43,760 bases of DNA from Paraburkholderia dilworthii (GCF_000472525.1 NZ_AWZT01000023.1:174-43933), one strand, 5' to 3'; shown: positions 31,524-40,740, numbered from the stretch's first letter. The notes: a model not told the origin generated them from the sequence alone. A program made the numbers and translations.

Positions 31524-32528
31524 TTACTTGTTGCCCCAGCAGTTGTCGAGGCCGAACTTCGTATCCTTGCTGTCGATGCCGGACATCGGCTTGTCGGTGA
31601 TCAACGTCACGCCCGTGTCCTGGTAGCCGGAGACCTTCTTGCCGGTCTTCGCATAATCGACGCCGGCCGTCACGCCAAGCGAGGCCATCTTCAGCGGATA
31701 CTGCTGGGAGGTCGCGGCAATCGATCCGGCCTTCACGTTGCGTACACCTTCGCAGCCGCCGTCGATCGACACGATCATCACGCCCTTGTCCTTGCCTGCG
31801 GCCTTCAGCGCGCGATATGCGCCCGCAGCCGCGGGTTCGTTGATCGTGTAGACCACATTGATGTCCGGTGATTTCTGAAGGCAGTTTTCCATCGCCGTCT
31901 GACCCTTCGCCTGATCGCCGCGCGTGTCCTGGCTGCATACGATCGACGGATCGCCTTCCTTCACGCCGAAGCCTTCAAGAAAGCCGTTATGACGCAGCAC
32001 GCCCACCGAAACGCCGGGCGCGAGATCGAGCGTGGCGATCTTCGCGGGTTTGCCGTTCATCGCGGCCTTCGCGTATTTGCCGATCAGCACGCCGGCTTTG
32101 AAGTTGTCGGTGGCGAAGAGGGCGTCTGTGGCGTCCTGCGGATCTGTCGGCGTGTCGAGCGCGACCACCATCACGCCAGCGGCGCGCGCTTTCTTGATGC
32201 TCGGCACGATTGCCCTTGTATCGCTCGGCGTGATCAGAATTGCCTTGGCGCCGGCCGTCATCATGTTTTCGATTGCAGTCACCTGGCTCGCGTTATCGCC
32301 GTCGAATCTGCCGGCTGCCGTAATCAGCTTTGCACCGTCTTTTGACGCGGCCGCTTCGGCGCCTTGCTTCATCTTCACGAAGAACGGGTTGGTATCGGTC
32401 TTCGTGATCAGGCCGACGACCGGCTGGTCGGCTGCCTGGCTCGCGCTCGCGCACCAGACCGCCGACGCCGCGACGCACATCGAGACGATTTTCCTGGCGA
32501 CAGGAAGCCTGCGGGAATTCAGATTCAT
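31524..32528 (-). CDS. Sugar ABC transporter periplasmic binding protein, FrcB/RbsB type
   Basis: A 334-residue periplasmic protein. A signal peptide of about 33 residues ends at ASQA-ADQ. The mature part is a Peripla_BP_4 fold beginning VVGLITKTDTNPFFVKMKQGAEAAA and containing ILITPSDTRAIVPSIKKARAAGVMVVALDTP, VYTINEPAAAGAYRALKAAG and IVSIDGGCEGV. It binds a monosaccharide for the adjacent permease. The whole set with a ROK regulator resembles frcBCA (fructose, mannose, ribose), but the sugar is not certain. GGAGGAG precedes the ATG. As the first gene of the operon it lies downstream of the promoter and operator at 32656-32705. Confidence 0.9.
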   Translation of the reverse strand: MNLNSRRLPVARKIVSMCVAASAVWCASASQAADQPVVGLITKTDTNPFFVKMKQGAEAAASKDGAKLITAAGRFDGDNASQVTAIENMMTAGAKAILITPSDTRAIVPSIKKARAAGVMVVALDTPTDPQDATDALFATDNFKAGVLIGKYAKAAMNGKPAKIATLDLAPGVSVGVLRHNGFLEGFGVKEGDPSIVCSQDTRGDQAKGQTAMENCLQKSPDINVVYTINEPAAAGAYRALKAAGKDKGVMIVSIDGGCEGVRNVKAGSIAATSQQYPLKMASLGVTAGVDYAKTGKKVSGYQDTGVTLITDKPMSGIDSKDTKFGLDNCWGNK

Positions 32529-32655
32529 GGGACGCTCCTCCGGTTATTGGTCATGACGTTCTTGAACTGCTGACGGTTGCGCACACGAACGCTGCGCGGG
32601 CGCAACCTTGAATGCGGCTGGTCCACACGGTCGATGCAAGACCGAGGGATGCTGC

Positions 32656-32678
32656 CTAAATCACTTTGGTTGATTTAG
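32656..32678. promoter_or_regulatory. Operator candidate of the ROK regulator
   Basis: A perfect inverted repeat CTAAATCA-N7-TGATTTAG that overlaps the last bases of the -10 hexamer and the expected transcription start of the binding-protein gene. Eight-base AT-rich arms with a seven-base centre fit ROK repressor sites. The only ROK gene here closes the same operon. Confidence 0.6.
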
Positions 32679-32705
32679 TACAGCAGGCGGGAACGCGCGA
32701 GTCAA
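32677..32705 (-). promoter_or_regulatory. Sigma-70 promoter of the fructose-type ABC operon
   Basis: On the minus strand, TTGACT (32705-32700), 17 bp, TGTACT (32682-32677). The expected start near 32670 falls inside the inverted repeat at 32656-32678, so binding there would block initiation. The rest of the 414-bp gap (32529-32942) shows only the long leader and nothing else recognisable. Confidence 0.6.
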
Positions 32706-32942
32706 GGATCTCGTTGACGACGGATTCACGGCAACAAACCTCGTGCCGCAGTGCAGAGCCTTGTACGACGGGGCTTTCAGGCGGTGGTGCAGCGCAGCGC
32801 CGAAGGAGCTGGGTTGGGGAAAGTCCTGGCTACGGTGAAAGCGATACGAAAGCATATCGGCCCGTATTGACCGCATATCGACGCACGATCTGGCGCGTGA
32901 GCGGCTCGCGTCGGCCACGTTCGCAGCTTTTTATTCGCGGGT

Positions 32943-33974
32943 TTAGCGCGAGGGCGGAGCGCCGGTCGAGGCACGCACCACAAGCTTCGGCGCCGACGAA
33001 ACACGCATCGGCACCTTGGCCTTGCCGCGGCCCGGCTGTCGATACGACGACTCGATCAGCTCGCGCAGCAACGACACAGCAAGCCCGGCTACTTCGACTG
33101 TCGGCACGGCGACCGTGGTCAATGCCGGCCGCGACTCGCGCGCCAGTTGAATGTCGGTGATGCCCACTACGGAAAGATCGGCGGGTATGGCGAGGCCCAG
33201 GTCCGCGGCGGCATGCATTGCGCCGAGCGCGGGTAGATCGTTGGTCGCGAAGATCGCAGTAAGTTTCGGATCGGCTTCGAGCAACGCGCGCGCCGCGGCG
33301 TAGCCGCCCTGGATCGTATCCGCAGCGTGTTTGACGCGGTTTTTGCGCACGCCGGCCGCACGCAGCGCATCGACGAATCCTTCATAGCGGGCCGCATGAA
33401 TGCCGGAAGCCTTGCTGCCGACAATCGCGCCTATCCGCCGATGTCCCAGTTCGAGCAGATGCTTGCCGGCAAGCTCGCCGGCCAGACGAAAATCGACCGC
33501 AACGCAGGGCAGGCGCGGTGGCTCGTTCGGCCGCTCCCACATGCACAACACCACGGGCGTACCGCGCGATTCCGTCACGTGAAGATCCGCGAATTGCAGG
33601 TTGGCGTTGGTCACGAGCACGCCCTCGGAAAGCGTGCCGGCAATCTGGTCGAGGTATGCGCGGCCAGTCAGTGGATCTTCGTTAGTATTGCAAATGATCA
33701 CGAAATGGCCGCTCGTGCGCGCCGCGCGTTCGACGGCTAACGCGAACTCCGGATAGAACGGATTGGCGATGCTCGACACCATCAGTGCGAGCGTCGGGGC
33801 GCGGCCTTCGGCTAGCGCGCGAGCGGCGAGGTGCGGCCGGTAGCCGAGTGCATCGACGGCTTCGAGAACGCGTTGACGCGTCGTCTCGCCGACGCGTCCG
33901 CGATTGCGCAGCACATTCGATACGGTGGCAGGCGTGACACCGGCTTGACGCGCGACTTCGCTAAGTGTTGGCAT
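32943..33974 (-). CDS. LacI-family transcriptional regulator of the beta-galactoside operon
   Basis: A 343-residue repressor: LacI helix-turn-helix with hinge (TLSEVARQAGVTPATVSNVLRNRGRVGETTRQRVLEAVDALGYRPHLAARAL, residues 3-53) and a periplasmic-binding-like effector domain (ALMVSSIANPFYPEFALAVERAA, EGVLVTNANL, GHRRIGAIVGSKASGIHAARYEGF, TAIFATNDLPALGAMHAA, SVVGITDIQLA). It is divergent from the ABC/GH42 operon, with 190 bp between the starts containing a perfect operator-like palindrome. The inducer is probably a galactoside or its breakdown product. Confidence 0.9.
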   Translation of the reverse strand: MPTLSEVARQAGVTPATVSNVLRNRGRVGETTRQRVLEAVDALGYRPHLAARALAEGRAPTLALMVSSIANPFYPEFALAVERAARTSGHFVIICNTNEDPLTGRAYLDQIAGTLSEGVLVTNANLQFADLHVTESRGTPVVLCMWERPNEPPRLPCVAVDFRLAGELAGKHLLELGHRRIGAIVGSKASGIHAARYEGFVDALRAAGVRKNRVKHAADTIQGGYAAARALLEADPKLTAIFATNDLPALGAMHAAADLGLAIPADLSVVGITDIQLARESRPALTTVAVPTVEVAGLAVSLLRELIESSYRQPGRGKAKVPMRVSSAPKLVVRASTGAPPSR

Positions 33975-34111
33975 GTCTCTTCATTATTTGGGATGGCTGC
34001 CCGACATTTGCATCAGCGGGCAAGGCGCGGCACCATCTGTCGCACAGACAAAACGACACGGAGACAGGCAAGGTCCGACGATCGCACGCGATCGCTTTTT
34101 TCGGTCCGGCT

Positions 34112-34127
34112 GATTAAGCGCTTAATC
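34112..34127. promoter_or_regulatory. LacI-type operator before the GH42 operon
   Basis: GATTAAGCGCTTAATC is a perfect 16-bp palindrome with a central CG, the form expected for LacI-family sites. It lies 37 bp before the ATPase ATG, with a half-like GATTAAATC at 34142-34150. Control by the divergent LacI gene is inferred from position. Confidence 0.7.
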
Positions 34128-34164
34128 TCTGACGTCGAGCCGATTAAATCACGGAGTCGATGCG

Positions 34165-35316
34165 ATGGCGAGCATTTCGTTAAGAGGCGTGCAGAAAGCG
34201 TATGGCGACGGCGCGCCGGTGATTCGCGATGTCGATCTGGAGATCGGCGAGAACGAGTTCTGCGTTTTTCTCGGCCCCTCCGGTTGCGGCAAGTCGACGT
34301 TGCTGCGCATGATCGCGGGGCTCGAAGATCTCACCGATGGCGATCTGTTCATCGGCGGCAAGGTGATGAACGACGTTCCGGCTGCGCAGCGAGGCGTAGC
34401 GATGGTGTTCCAGAGTTACGCGCTCTTTCCGCACATGACCGTGTTCGAGAACATGGCGTTCGGGCTGAAACTCGCCAAAACCCCGAAAGACGAAATCGAC
34501 CGCAAGGTGCGAGAAGCCGCGCGCATTCTGCAACTAGAAGCGCTGCTCGAACGCAGGCCGAAAGCATTGTCCGGCGGCCAGCGTCAGCGCGTTGCAATCG
34601 GCCGCGCGATTGTGCGCCAGCCCGGCGTGTTTCTCTTCGACGAACCGCTCTCCAATCTCGACGCCACACTGCGCGGCCAGACTCGCATCGAAATCGCGCG
34701 GCTGCACAAGCAGTTCGCGAAGGCGAGCGTGGTCTATGTGACGCACGATCAGATCGAAGCCATGACGCTCGCGGACAAGATCGTCCTGCTGCATGCGGGC
34801 AAAGACACTGAACATTACGGCAGCATCGCGCAAATCGGCGCGCCGCTCGAGCTATATCACCGCCCCAAGAGCCGCTTCGTCGCGGGGTTCATCGGTTCCC
34901 CGCGCATGAACTTTTTGCCGGGACGTATTGCTTCCGTTGACGCACAAGGCGTGCTCGTCACGCTCGACCATACGCAGGAAAACGTGCGCGTGCCTGTGGA
35001 TGGTGCCTCGCTTCAGGTTTCGCAAACGGTGACGCTCGGCGTGCGTCCTGAACACCTCGAATTCATTGATACCTCAGCGCCTCACGATGACGCCGTTCTG
35101 TCACGCACTGTGTCGCTCGTCGAACAACTCGGCGAGCACAGCTATGTGCATCTCGATCAACCCGGCGGGGCCGCGCTGATTGCGAAAGCGCCGGGCGACA
35201 CGCGACTCGCGCCAGGCGATCGCGCGAATCTGCGCGTGCCGCGCCACGCCACGCACTTGTTTACCGAAGACGGCTTCGCCGCCCCTTCGCTCGAATCCGT
35301 CGAACACTACGCATAA
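34165..35316 (+). CDS. ABC transporter ATP-binding protein, MalK/UgpC type
   Basis: A 383-residue CUT1-type ATPase: Walker A GPSGCGKST (about residues 38-46), Q-loop FQSYALFPHMTVFENMAFGLK, signature LSGGQRQRVAIGRAIVRQP, Walker B VFLFDEPLSNLD, switch His in VTHDQIEAMTLADK, and a C-terminal TOBE/regulatory domain from about residue 240 (NFLPGRIASVDAQGV, LGVRPEHLEF). It energises the oligosaccharide or galactoside importer formed by the products of 37402-40656. Unusually, it is the first gene of the operon, followed after 11 bp by the GH42 gene. A LacI-type operator lies just upstream. Confidence 0.92.
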   Translation: MASISLRGVQKAYGDGAPVIRDVDLEIGENEFCVFLGPSGCGKSTLLRMIAGLEDLTDGDLFIGGKVMNDVPAAQRGVAMVFQSYALFPHMTVFENMAFGLKLAKTPKDEIDRKVREAARILQLEALLERRPKALSGGQRQRVAIGRAIVRQPGVFLFDEPLSNLDATLRGQTRIEIARLHKQFAKASVVYVTHDQIEAMTLADKIVLLHAGKDTEHYGSIAQIGAPLELYHRPKSRFVAGFIGSPRMNFLPGRIASVDAQGVLVTLDHTQENVRVPVDGASLQVSQTVTLGVRPEHLEFIDTSAPHDDAVLSRTVSLVEQLGEHSYVHLDQPGGAALIAKAPGDTRLAPGDRANLRVPRHATHLFTEDGFAAPSLESVEHYA

Positions 35317-35327
35317 AGGATATTCGG

Positions 35328-37313
35328 ATGCGCCTTGGAGTCTGTTATTACCCGGAACACTGGCCCGAGTCTATGTGGGAAGACGACGCGCGCCGGATGA
35401 AAGCACTCGGTATCGAGCAGGTGAGAATCGCCGAATTTGCGTGGAGCCGCATCGAGCCGACGCCTGGCGAATACGATTGGGCCTGGCTCGATCGCGCAAT
35501 CGATGTACTCGGCGCCGCGGGCTTGCAGGTCGTGATGTGCACGCCCACCGCGACGCCGCCAAAGTGGCTGATCGACCGCCACCCGGATATCTTGCCGATT
35601 GGTGCGGATGGCCGAGCGCGCGCGTTCGGTTCGCGCCGTCACTATGACTTTTCGTCGCCGTCGTATTTCGCGGCCTCGCAGAAGATTTGCACTGCAATTG
35701 CCGAGCGTTATGGCAAGCATCCGGCCGTTGTGTATTGGCAGACCGATAACGAGTTCGGCTGCCATCACACGGTGGTGAGCTATTCGCCCGCAGCAGTGGC
35801 GCGTTTTCGCGAGTGGCTGAAGGCGCGCTACAAAACAATCGATGAATTGAACCGCGCGTGGGGCACGGTGTTCTGGAGCATGGAGTACCGCGGCTTCGAC
35901 GAAATCGACGCTCCGGTGGCGACTGTGACCGAGGCGCATCCTTCGCACCGGCTGGATTACCGGCGTTTCGCGTCTGATGAAGTCGTGCGCTATAACCGCA
36001 TGCAGGTCGAGATCATTCGCGCTCATTCGCCGGGGCGGCCGGTTGCGCACAACTTCATGCAACTCTTCACCGAGTTCGATCACTACAAGGTCGCTGCCGA
36101 CCTCGACGTTGCCGCGTGGGACAGCTATCCGCTCGGCGCACTCGAGGAGCAATGGTTTGCGCCTGATGTAAAAGCGCGCTGGCCGCGCAGCGGCCATCCG
36201 GACTTCGCGTCGTTTAACCACGACGTGTATCGCGGTATGTCGAAGCTGCCTTTCTGGGTGATGGAGCAACAGCCCGGTCCGGTGAACTGGGCGCTGTGGA
36301 ATCCGGCGCCATTGCCGGGCATGGTGCGGCTGTGGAGTTGGGAGGCGTTCGCGCACGGAGCGGGCTGCGTGTCGTATTTCCGCTGGCGTCAGGCGCCGTT
36401 CGCGCAGGAGCAGATGCATGCGGGTTTGAACACGCCGGATAACCGGCTCGACGTCGGCGGTAGCGAGGCCGCGCAAGTGGCGTCGGAAATCCACACGGTA
36501 CTCGCTGCTGATGCGCACGCCAATGCCGCGATTCGTTCGAAAGTGGCGCTCGTTTATGACTATGAAGCCAAGTGGTTGTTCGAGATTCATCCGCAGGGTG
36601 CGGACTTTCACTATCCGCGCTTTGCATTCGAGTACTACTCGGCGCTGCGCGCGCTAGGACTCGACGTTGACGTGGTGCCGGTCGACGCATCGCTCGACGG
36701 CTACGCTCTCGTCGTCGTGCCGCCGCTGCCGGTCGTGTCGACGGACCTGGCCGCGCGTCTCGCAAGTTCCGGTGCGCAAGTGGTGCTCGGGCCGCGTACC
36801 GGTTCGAAGACCCAGGACTTGCAGATTCCCGCGAATTTGCCGCCGGGCGCGCTCGCTGATGTGTTGCCGCTGCGTGTGTGGCGCGTGGAATCGATGCGGC
36901 CGAACGTGACGGAACCTGTGCGGCTTGCCGGTACGCAAGACGCGAACACCCAGGACGGTGTCGCGCGTCACTGGCGGGATTTCGTCGAAAGCAACGACAC
37001 CGATCCGTTAGAAGTACTCGCGCGTTTCGCCGACGGCCACCCCGCATATGTGCGAAGCGGTGCGTTCCATTACCTGGCGAGCGTGTTCGACGATACGCTC
37101 ACTGTCCGGCTCTTCGAGAAAATCGCACAACAGGCCGGCATTGAAACGATGCCGCTTGGCGAAAGCGTGCGCATTAGCCGGCGCGGCGCGCTGACCTATG
37201 TGTTCAATTACGGCGACACTGCGCACACGATTACCCATGTGGCAGACGACGCGTTCGTGATCGGCTCAGCGGCCGTCGAACCGCAGGGCGTGGCAGTGTA
37301 TCGAGCGAAATGA
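35328..37313 (+). CDS. Beta-galactosidase, glycoside hydrolase family 42
   Basis: A 661-residue GH42 enzyme. The N-terminus LGVCYYPEHWPESMWEDDARRMKALGIEQVRIAEFAWSRIEP is the family hallmark. The acid/base Glu is in YWQTDNEFGCHHT and the nucleophile Glu in FWVMEQQPGPVNW; the central trimerisation domain (KVALVYDYEAKWLFEIHPQ) and a C-terminal beta domain ending GVAVYRAK are complete. There is no signal peptide, so it acts in the cytoplasm on imported galactosides, probably short plant galacto-oligosaccharides. AAGGATA precedes the ATG. It sits inside an ABC importer operon under LacI-type control, which couples uptake to hydrolysis. Confidence 0.94.
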   Translation: MRLGVCYYPEHWPESMWEDDARRMKALGIEQVRIAEFAWSRIEPTPGEYDWAWLDRAIDVLGAAGLQVVMCTPTATPPKWLIDRHPDILPIGADGRARAFGSRRHYDFSSPSYFAASQKICTAIAERYGKHPAVVYWQTDNEFGCHHTVVSYSPAAVARFREWLKARYKTIDELNRAWGTVFWSMEYRGFDEIDAPVATVTEAHPSHRLDYRRFASDEVVRYNRMQVEIIRAHSPGRPVAHNFMQLFTEFDHYKVAADLDVAAWDSYPLGALEEQWFAPDVKARWPRSGHPDFASFNHDVYRGMSKLPFWVMEQQPGPVNWALWNPAPLPGMVRLWSWEAFAHGAGCVSYFRWRQAPFAQEQMHAGLNTPDNRLDVGGSEAAQVASEIHTVLAADAHANAAIRSKVALVYDYEAKWLFEIHPQGADFHYPRFAFEYYSALRALGLDVDVVPVDASLDGYALVVVPPLPVVSTDLAARLASSGAQVVLGPRTGSKTQDLQIPANLPPGALADVLPLRVWRVESMRPNVTEPVRLAGTQDANTQDGVARHWRDFVESNDTDPLEVLARFADGHPAYVRSGAFHYLASVFDDTLTVRLFEKIAQQAGIETMPLGESVRISRRGALTYVFNYGDTAHTITHVADDAFVIGSAAVEPQGVAVYRAK

Positions 37314-37401
37314 CCGGGTGAAGTAGCGGGACGATGTGCAAGCCGGAATTCCACGCAGTAACGACAACGACGCAAAATCAGGCAATAAAGGAGACAGGTA
37401 G

Positions 37402-38655
37402 ATGAAAATGAAACCACGCAAGGTTCTGCTGGCACTCGCGCTCGCTGCGGCGGCTGTCGGAACATCCGTCGTCAGCACCGCGCAGGCCGGCACGTTGACC
37501 GCGAATATCGCGTTCAAGGGCGCGAGTCAGCGCGCGGTCTGGCAAGCCGTTGTGGACGACTTCAAGAAGACGCATCCCGGCATCGACGTGAAAGTGTCGT
37601 TCATCGACGAAGAAGCGTACAAAGTGCAACTGCCCGGCTGGCTCTCGACGGTCGCGCCCGATATCGTCAACTGGCATGACGGCGAACGCATGGCGTATTA
37701 CGCGCAGCGCGGCCTCTTTGAAGACCTGAGCGGCGACTGGGCGAAGAACGGCTGGAACGAGATGTATGCATCGACGAAGGAAGCGTCGTCGTATAGGGGC
37801 AAGCAATATGCGGCGCCCACGGTGTACTACTCGTGGGGCATGTTCTATCGCAAGGATCTCTTCCAGAAAGCCGGCATTTCCGGCGAACCGAAAACGTGGG
37901 ATCAGTTTCTCGACGACTGCAAAAAGCTGAAAGCCGCCGGCATTACGCCGATTGCGGTTGCAGGCCGCGATGCATGGACGCTCGCCGGTTGGTTCGATTA
38001 TCTCGATCTGCGTGTGAACGGCAACGCGTTCCATCAGAAGCTGATGGCGGGTGAAATTGCTTACACCGATCCGCGCGTGAAGAAGGTCTATACGACATGG
38101 AAGCAGTTGATCGACGCAGGTTATTTCATCGACAACTCGCTTTCCTACGATCTGGATTCGGTGCAGCCGTTCCTATTCCAGGGCAAGGCCGCGATGATGC
38201 TGATGGGCACGTTCATCACGGCAGGCTTTCCGCCGAATGTGAAGCCGGAAATGGGCTATTTCCAGTTCCCGATCATCGATGCCAATGTGCCGACTGCCGA
38301 AGACGGTCCAGTTGAATCGCTGCATATCCCGTCGAAGGCGAAGAACAAGGCGGACGCTCACACGTTCCTCGCGTTTGTCGAGACGCCTGAAATCGGCGCG
38401 AAACTCGCTGCGGGTCTCGGTTCACTGTCGGCGAACAGCAAATCGCCCGAGCCGGAAGATCCGATCTCGAAGATCGGCTTCCAGATTCTCGCGAATACCA
38501 AGGGTGGCATTGCGCAGTTCTACGATCGCGACATGACGAAGGAAATGGCGGATGAAGGCATGAAGGGGATGCAGCAATTCATCTCCGATCCGTCGAAGCT
38601 CGACAGCGTGCTCGCGCAACTGGAACAGACGCGCAAGCGCATTTACAAGAAGTAG
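37402..38655 (+). CDS. Extracellular sugar-binding protein (family 1, MalE-like)
   Basis: A 417-residue periplasmic solute-binding protein. The signal peptide (MKMKPRKVLLALALAAAAVG...) is predicted to be cut after TAQA at about residue 29. The mature sequence has SBP_bac_1 features: DDFKKTHPGIDVKVSFID, LSTVAPDIVNWHDGERMAYYAQRGLFEDLS, APTVYYSWGMFYRKDLFQKAGI, KTWDQFLDDCKKLKAAGITPIAVAG. It captures the galactoside or oligosaccharide for the two permeases encoded downstream. AGGAG precedes the ATG. A short hairpin with a T-run after the stop may reduce read-through so that binding protein exceeds permease. Confidence 0.9.
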   Translation: MKMKPRKVLLALALAAAAVGTSVVSTAQAGTLTANIAFKGASQRAVWQAVVDDFKKTHPGIDVKVSFIDEEAYKVQLPGWLSTVAPDIVNWHDGERMAYYAQRGLFEDLSGDWAKNGWNEMYASTKEASSYRGKQYAAPTVYYSWGMFYRKDLFQKAGISGEPKTWDQFLDDCKKLKAAGITPIAVAGRDAWTLAGWFDYLDLRVNGNAFHQKLMAGEIAYTDPRVKKVYTTWKQLIDAGYFIDNSLSYDLDSVQPFLFQGKAAMMLMGTFITAGFPPNVKPEMGYFQFPIIDANVPTAEDGPVESLHIPSKAKNKADAHTFLAFVETPEIGAKLAAGLGSLSANSKSPEPEDPISKIGFQILANTKGGIAQFYDRDMTKEMADEGMKGMQQFISDPSKLDSVLAQLEQTRKRIYKK

Positions 38656-38662
38656 GGGAAGG

Positions 38663-38688
38663 GGCGGCCGTGAGGCTGCCTTTTGTTG
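38663..38688 (+). terminator. Weak intra-operon terminator after the binding-protein gene
   Basis: GGCGGCC (38663-38669) pairs with GGCTGCC (38674-38680), one G-U pair, GTGA loop, followed by TTTTGTTG. It lies between the binding protein and permease genes, a common place for partial termination that tunes their ratio. Confidence 0.55.
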
Positions 38689-38813
38689 TATCCATCGGCA
38701 ACGATATTGTATGGGACCACAGTCGGCGCTTTGCATTGCATCCGGGTAGCGGGCCAAACCGCGAACTCGGGTCCGCAGCCAAAGCGCTGGCGCTGGTCAA
38801 AGGGAGAACGATC

Positions 38814-39794
38814 TTGTCGCATTCCGTCACCCGTCAGACTGTGGGCGGACCAGCAAGCCCGGACGGACCGGCGTTGCCCGCGCCGGGCAGTACAGCGCGC
38901 GGCCACGCGTCACACCTGCGGGCGCGCGCTCGCCGTCCCTCACCGACCGCGCGACGCCAACGACGCGCCGCGTTTCTATTTCTCGCGCCGGCTTGCGTCA
39001 TGGTGGCCATTTATGTGATCTGGCCGATTCTCTCGACAATACGCCTGAGCTTCTTTAACTGGGACGGGATGACCGAGCCGACTTTCGTCGGCCTTGCCAA
39101 TTACGTCGAGTTATTCCATACGCAGACCTTCTATACGGCGCTGAAGAACAACCTCATCTGGCTGCTGCTGTTTCTGCTCGCGCCGCCGATGGGACTCGCC
39201 GTTGCGTTGTATCTGAACCAGGCAGTGGCTGGTATCCGCATCGTCAAATCGCTTTTCTTTGCGCCGTTCGTATTGTCGGGCGTGGTGGTCGGCCTGATCT
39301 TCTCGTGGTTTTACGACCCGACATTCGGCCTGCTCGCGATGATTCTCGGCCACGGCGTGCCGGTACTCGGCGATCCGCGCTATGCGACTTTCGGCATCGT
39401 GTTCGCCGCACTGTGGCCGCAAACCGCCTATTGCATGATTCTTTATCTGACCGGTCTGACTTCGCTGAACGCCGAGCAGATCGAGGCCGCGCGCATGGAA
39501 GGCGCGCGTGGCTGGTCGATGCTGTGGCACGTAATACTGCCGCAATTGCGGCCCACCACCTTCATGGCAATCGTGGTCACGATCATCGGCGCGTTGCGCA
39601 GTTTCGACCTGATTTCGGTAATGACGGGCGGCGGGCCGTTCGAAAGTTCGACGGTGCTCGCCTATTACATGTACGACCAGGCGATCAAGTACTACCGCAT
39701 CGGCTATTCGGCGGCAGTCGCTGTCGTGCTGTTCGGCATCATGCTGGTGTACATCGTTTATCACTTGCGGCGGATGCTGCGCGCCGAGCAATAA
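38814..39794 (+). CDS. ABC transporter permease, MalF/UgpA type
   Basis: A 326-residue inner-membrane permease with six main helices. The start is TTG at 38814, with AGGGAG (38801-38806) at ideal spacing; the longer frame from GTG 38670 would begin inside a terminator-like hairpin. After a disordered Arg/Pro-rich N-terminus of about 45 residues come the first helix (AAFLFLAPACVMVAIYVIWPIL), GLANYVELFHTQTFYTALKNNLIWLLLF, and the EAA motif EQIEAARMEGARGWSMLWHVILPQLRP that contacts the MalK-type ATPase. It pairs with the permease 39805-40656, 10 bp downstream. Confidence 0.88.
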   Translation: MSHSVTRQTVGGPASPDGPALPAPGSTARGHASHLRARARRPSPTARRQRRAAFLFLAPACVMVAIYVIWPILSTIRLSFFNWDGMTEPTFVGLANYVELFHTQTFYTALKNNLIWLLLFLLAPPMGLAVALYLNQAVAGIRIVKSLFFAPFVLSGVVVGLIFSWFYDPTFGLLAMILGHGVPVLGDPRYATFGIVFAALWPQTAYCMILYLTGLTSLNAEQIEAARMEGARGWSMLWHVILPQLRPTTFMAIVVTIIGALRSFDLISVMTGGGPFESSTVLAYYMYDQAIKYYRIGYSAAVAVVLFGIMLVYIVYHLRRMLRAEQ

Positions 39795-39804
39795 GGAGCC
39801 GACC

Positions 39805-40656
39805 ATGTTTCCAATTCCAATCGACAAGTGGAAACCGGTATCGCGCCGCGTCTACAAACTGACGCTGCCGGTCGCCTTGCTGATCTGGCTTCTGCCGATG
39901 ATCGCGGTACTCGTCACGTCCGTGCGCTCCACAGAGGAACTCAGCGAGGGCAACTACTGGGGATGGCCGAAGCACTTCGCGCTATTCGACAATTATCGCG
40001 AGGCGCTGACCACTTCGCCGATGTTGCATTACTTCTGGAATAGTGTGCTGATTACCGTCCCCGCGGTGATCGGTTCCATTGCGCTCGCAGCAATGGCCGG
40101 CTTTGCGCTTGCGATCTACCGCTTTCGCGGCAATTCCTCACTGTTCGCCACTTTCGTCGCGGGGAATTTCGTGCCCGTGCAGGTATTGATGATCCCGGTG
40201 CGCGATCTGTCGTTGCAGCTTGGCGTGTTCAATACGGTGACTGCTCTCATCCTCTTTCATGTCTCGTTTCAGACCGGCTTTTGCGCGCTTTTTCTGCGCA
40301 ACTTCATCAAGCAGTTGCCGTTCGAACTCGTCGAGGCGGCGCGCATCGAAGGCGCGAACGAGTGGACGGTGTTCTTCAGGATCGTGCTTCCTTTGATACG
40401 GCCCGCGCTCGCCGCATTGGCAATTCTCGTGTTCACCTTCGTGTGGAACGACTATTTCTGGGCACTGTGCCTGACGCAAGGCGACGACGCCGCGCCGATC
40501 ACTGTGGGTGTCGCCGCGTTGAAGGGCCAATGGACGACCGCGTGGAACCTGGTGTCCGCCGGCTCGATTCTCGCAGCGCTGCCTTCCGTCGCGATGTTCT
40601 TCGCGATGCAAAAGCACTTTGTCGCTGGCTTGACGTTCGGCGCAACCAAGGGCTGA
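39805..40656 (+). CDS. ABC transporter permease, MalG/UgpE type
   Basis: A 283-residue inner-membrane permease, the second half of the channel. Features are the N-terminal helix LTLPVALLIWLLPMIAVLVTSVRSTEEL, NSVLITVPAVIGSIALAAMAGFALAIYRF, MIPVRDLSLQLGVFNT and the EAA loop ELVEAARIEGANEWTVFFRIVLPLIRPA, ending MFFAMQKHFVAGLTFGATKG, the usual MalG-type C-terminus. AAGGAG precedes the ATG. It is the last gene of the operon starting at 34165. No clear terminator is visible before the next promoter. Confidence 0.92.
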   Translation: MFPIPIDKWKPVSRRVYKLTLPVALLIWLLPMIAVLVTSVRSTEELSEGNYWGWPKHFALFDNYREALTTSPMLHYFWNSVLITVPAVIGSIALAAMAGFALAIYRFRGNSSLFATFVAGNFVPVQVLMIPVRDLSLQLGVFNTVTALILFHVSFQTGFCALFLRNFIKQLPFELVEAARIEGANEWTVFFRIVLPLIRPALAALAILVFTFVWNDYFWALCLTQGDDAAPITVGVAALKGQWTTAWNLVSAGSILAALPSVAMFFAMQKHFVAGLTFGATKG

Positions 40657-40740
40657 AGCGCTATCCGATGACCTTGCAACTGCCGTGTGGAATAGAATGA
40701 AAAATCCCGCAACGCGTCCCTAGCTTTGCCAGTACGAACG

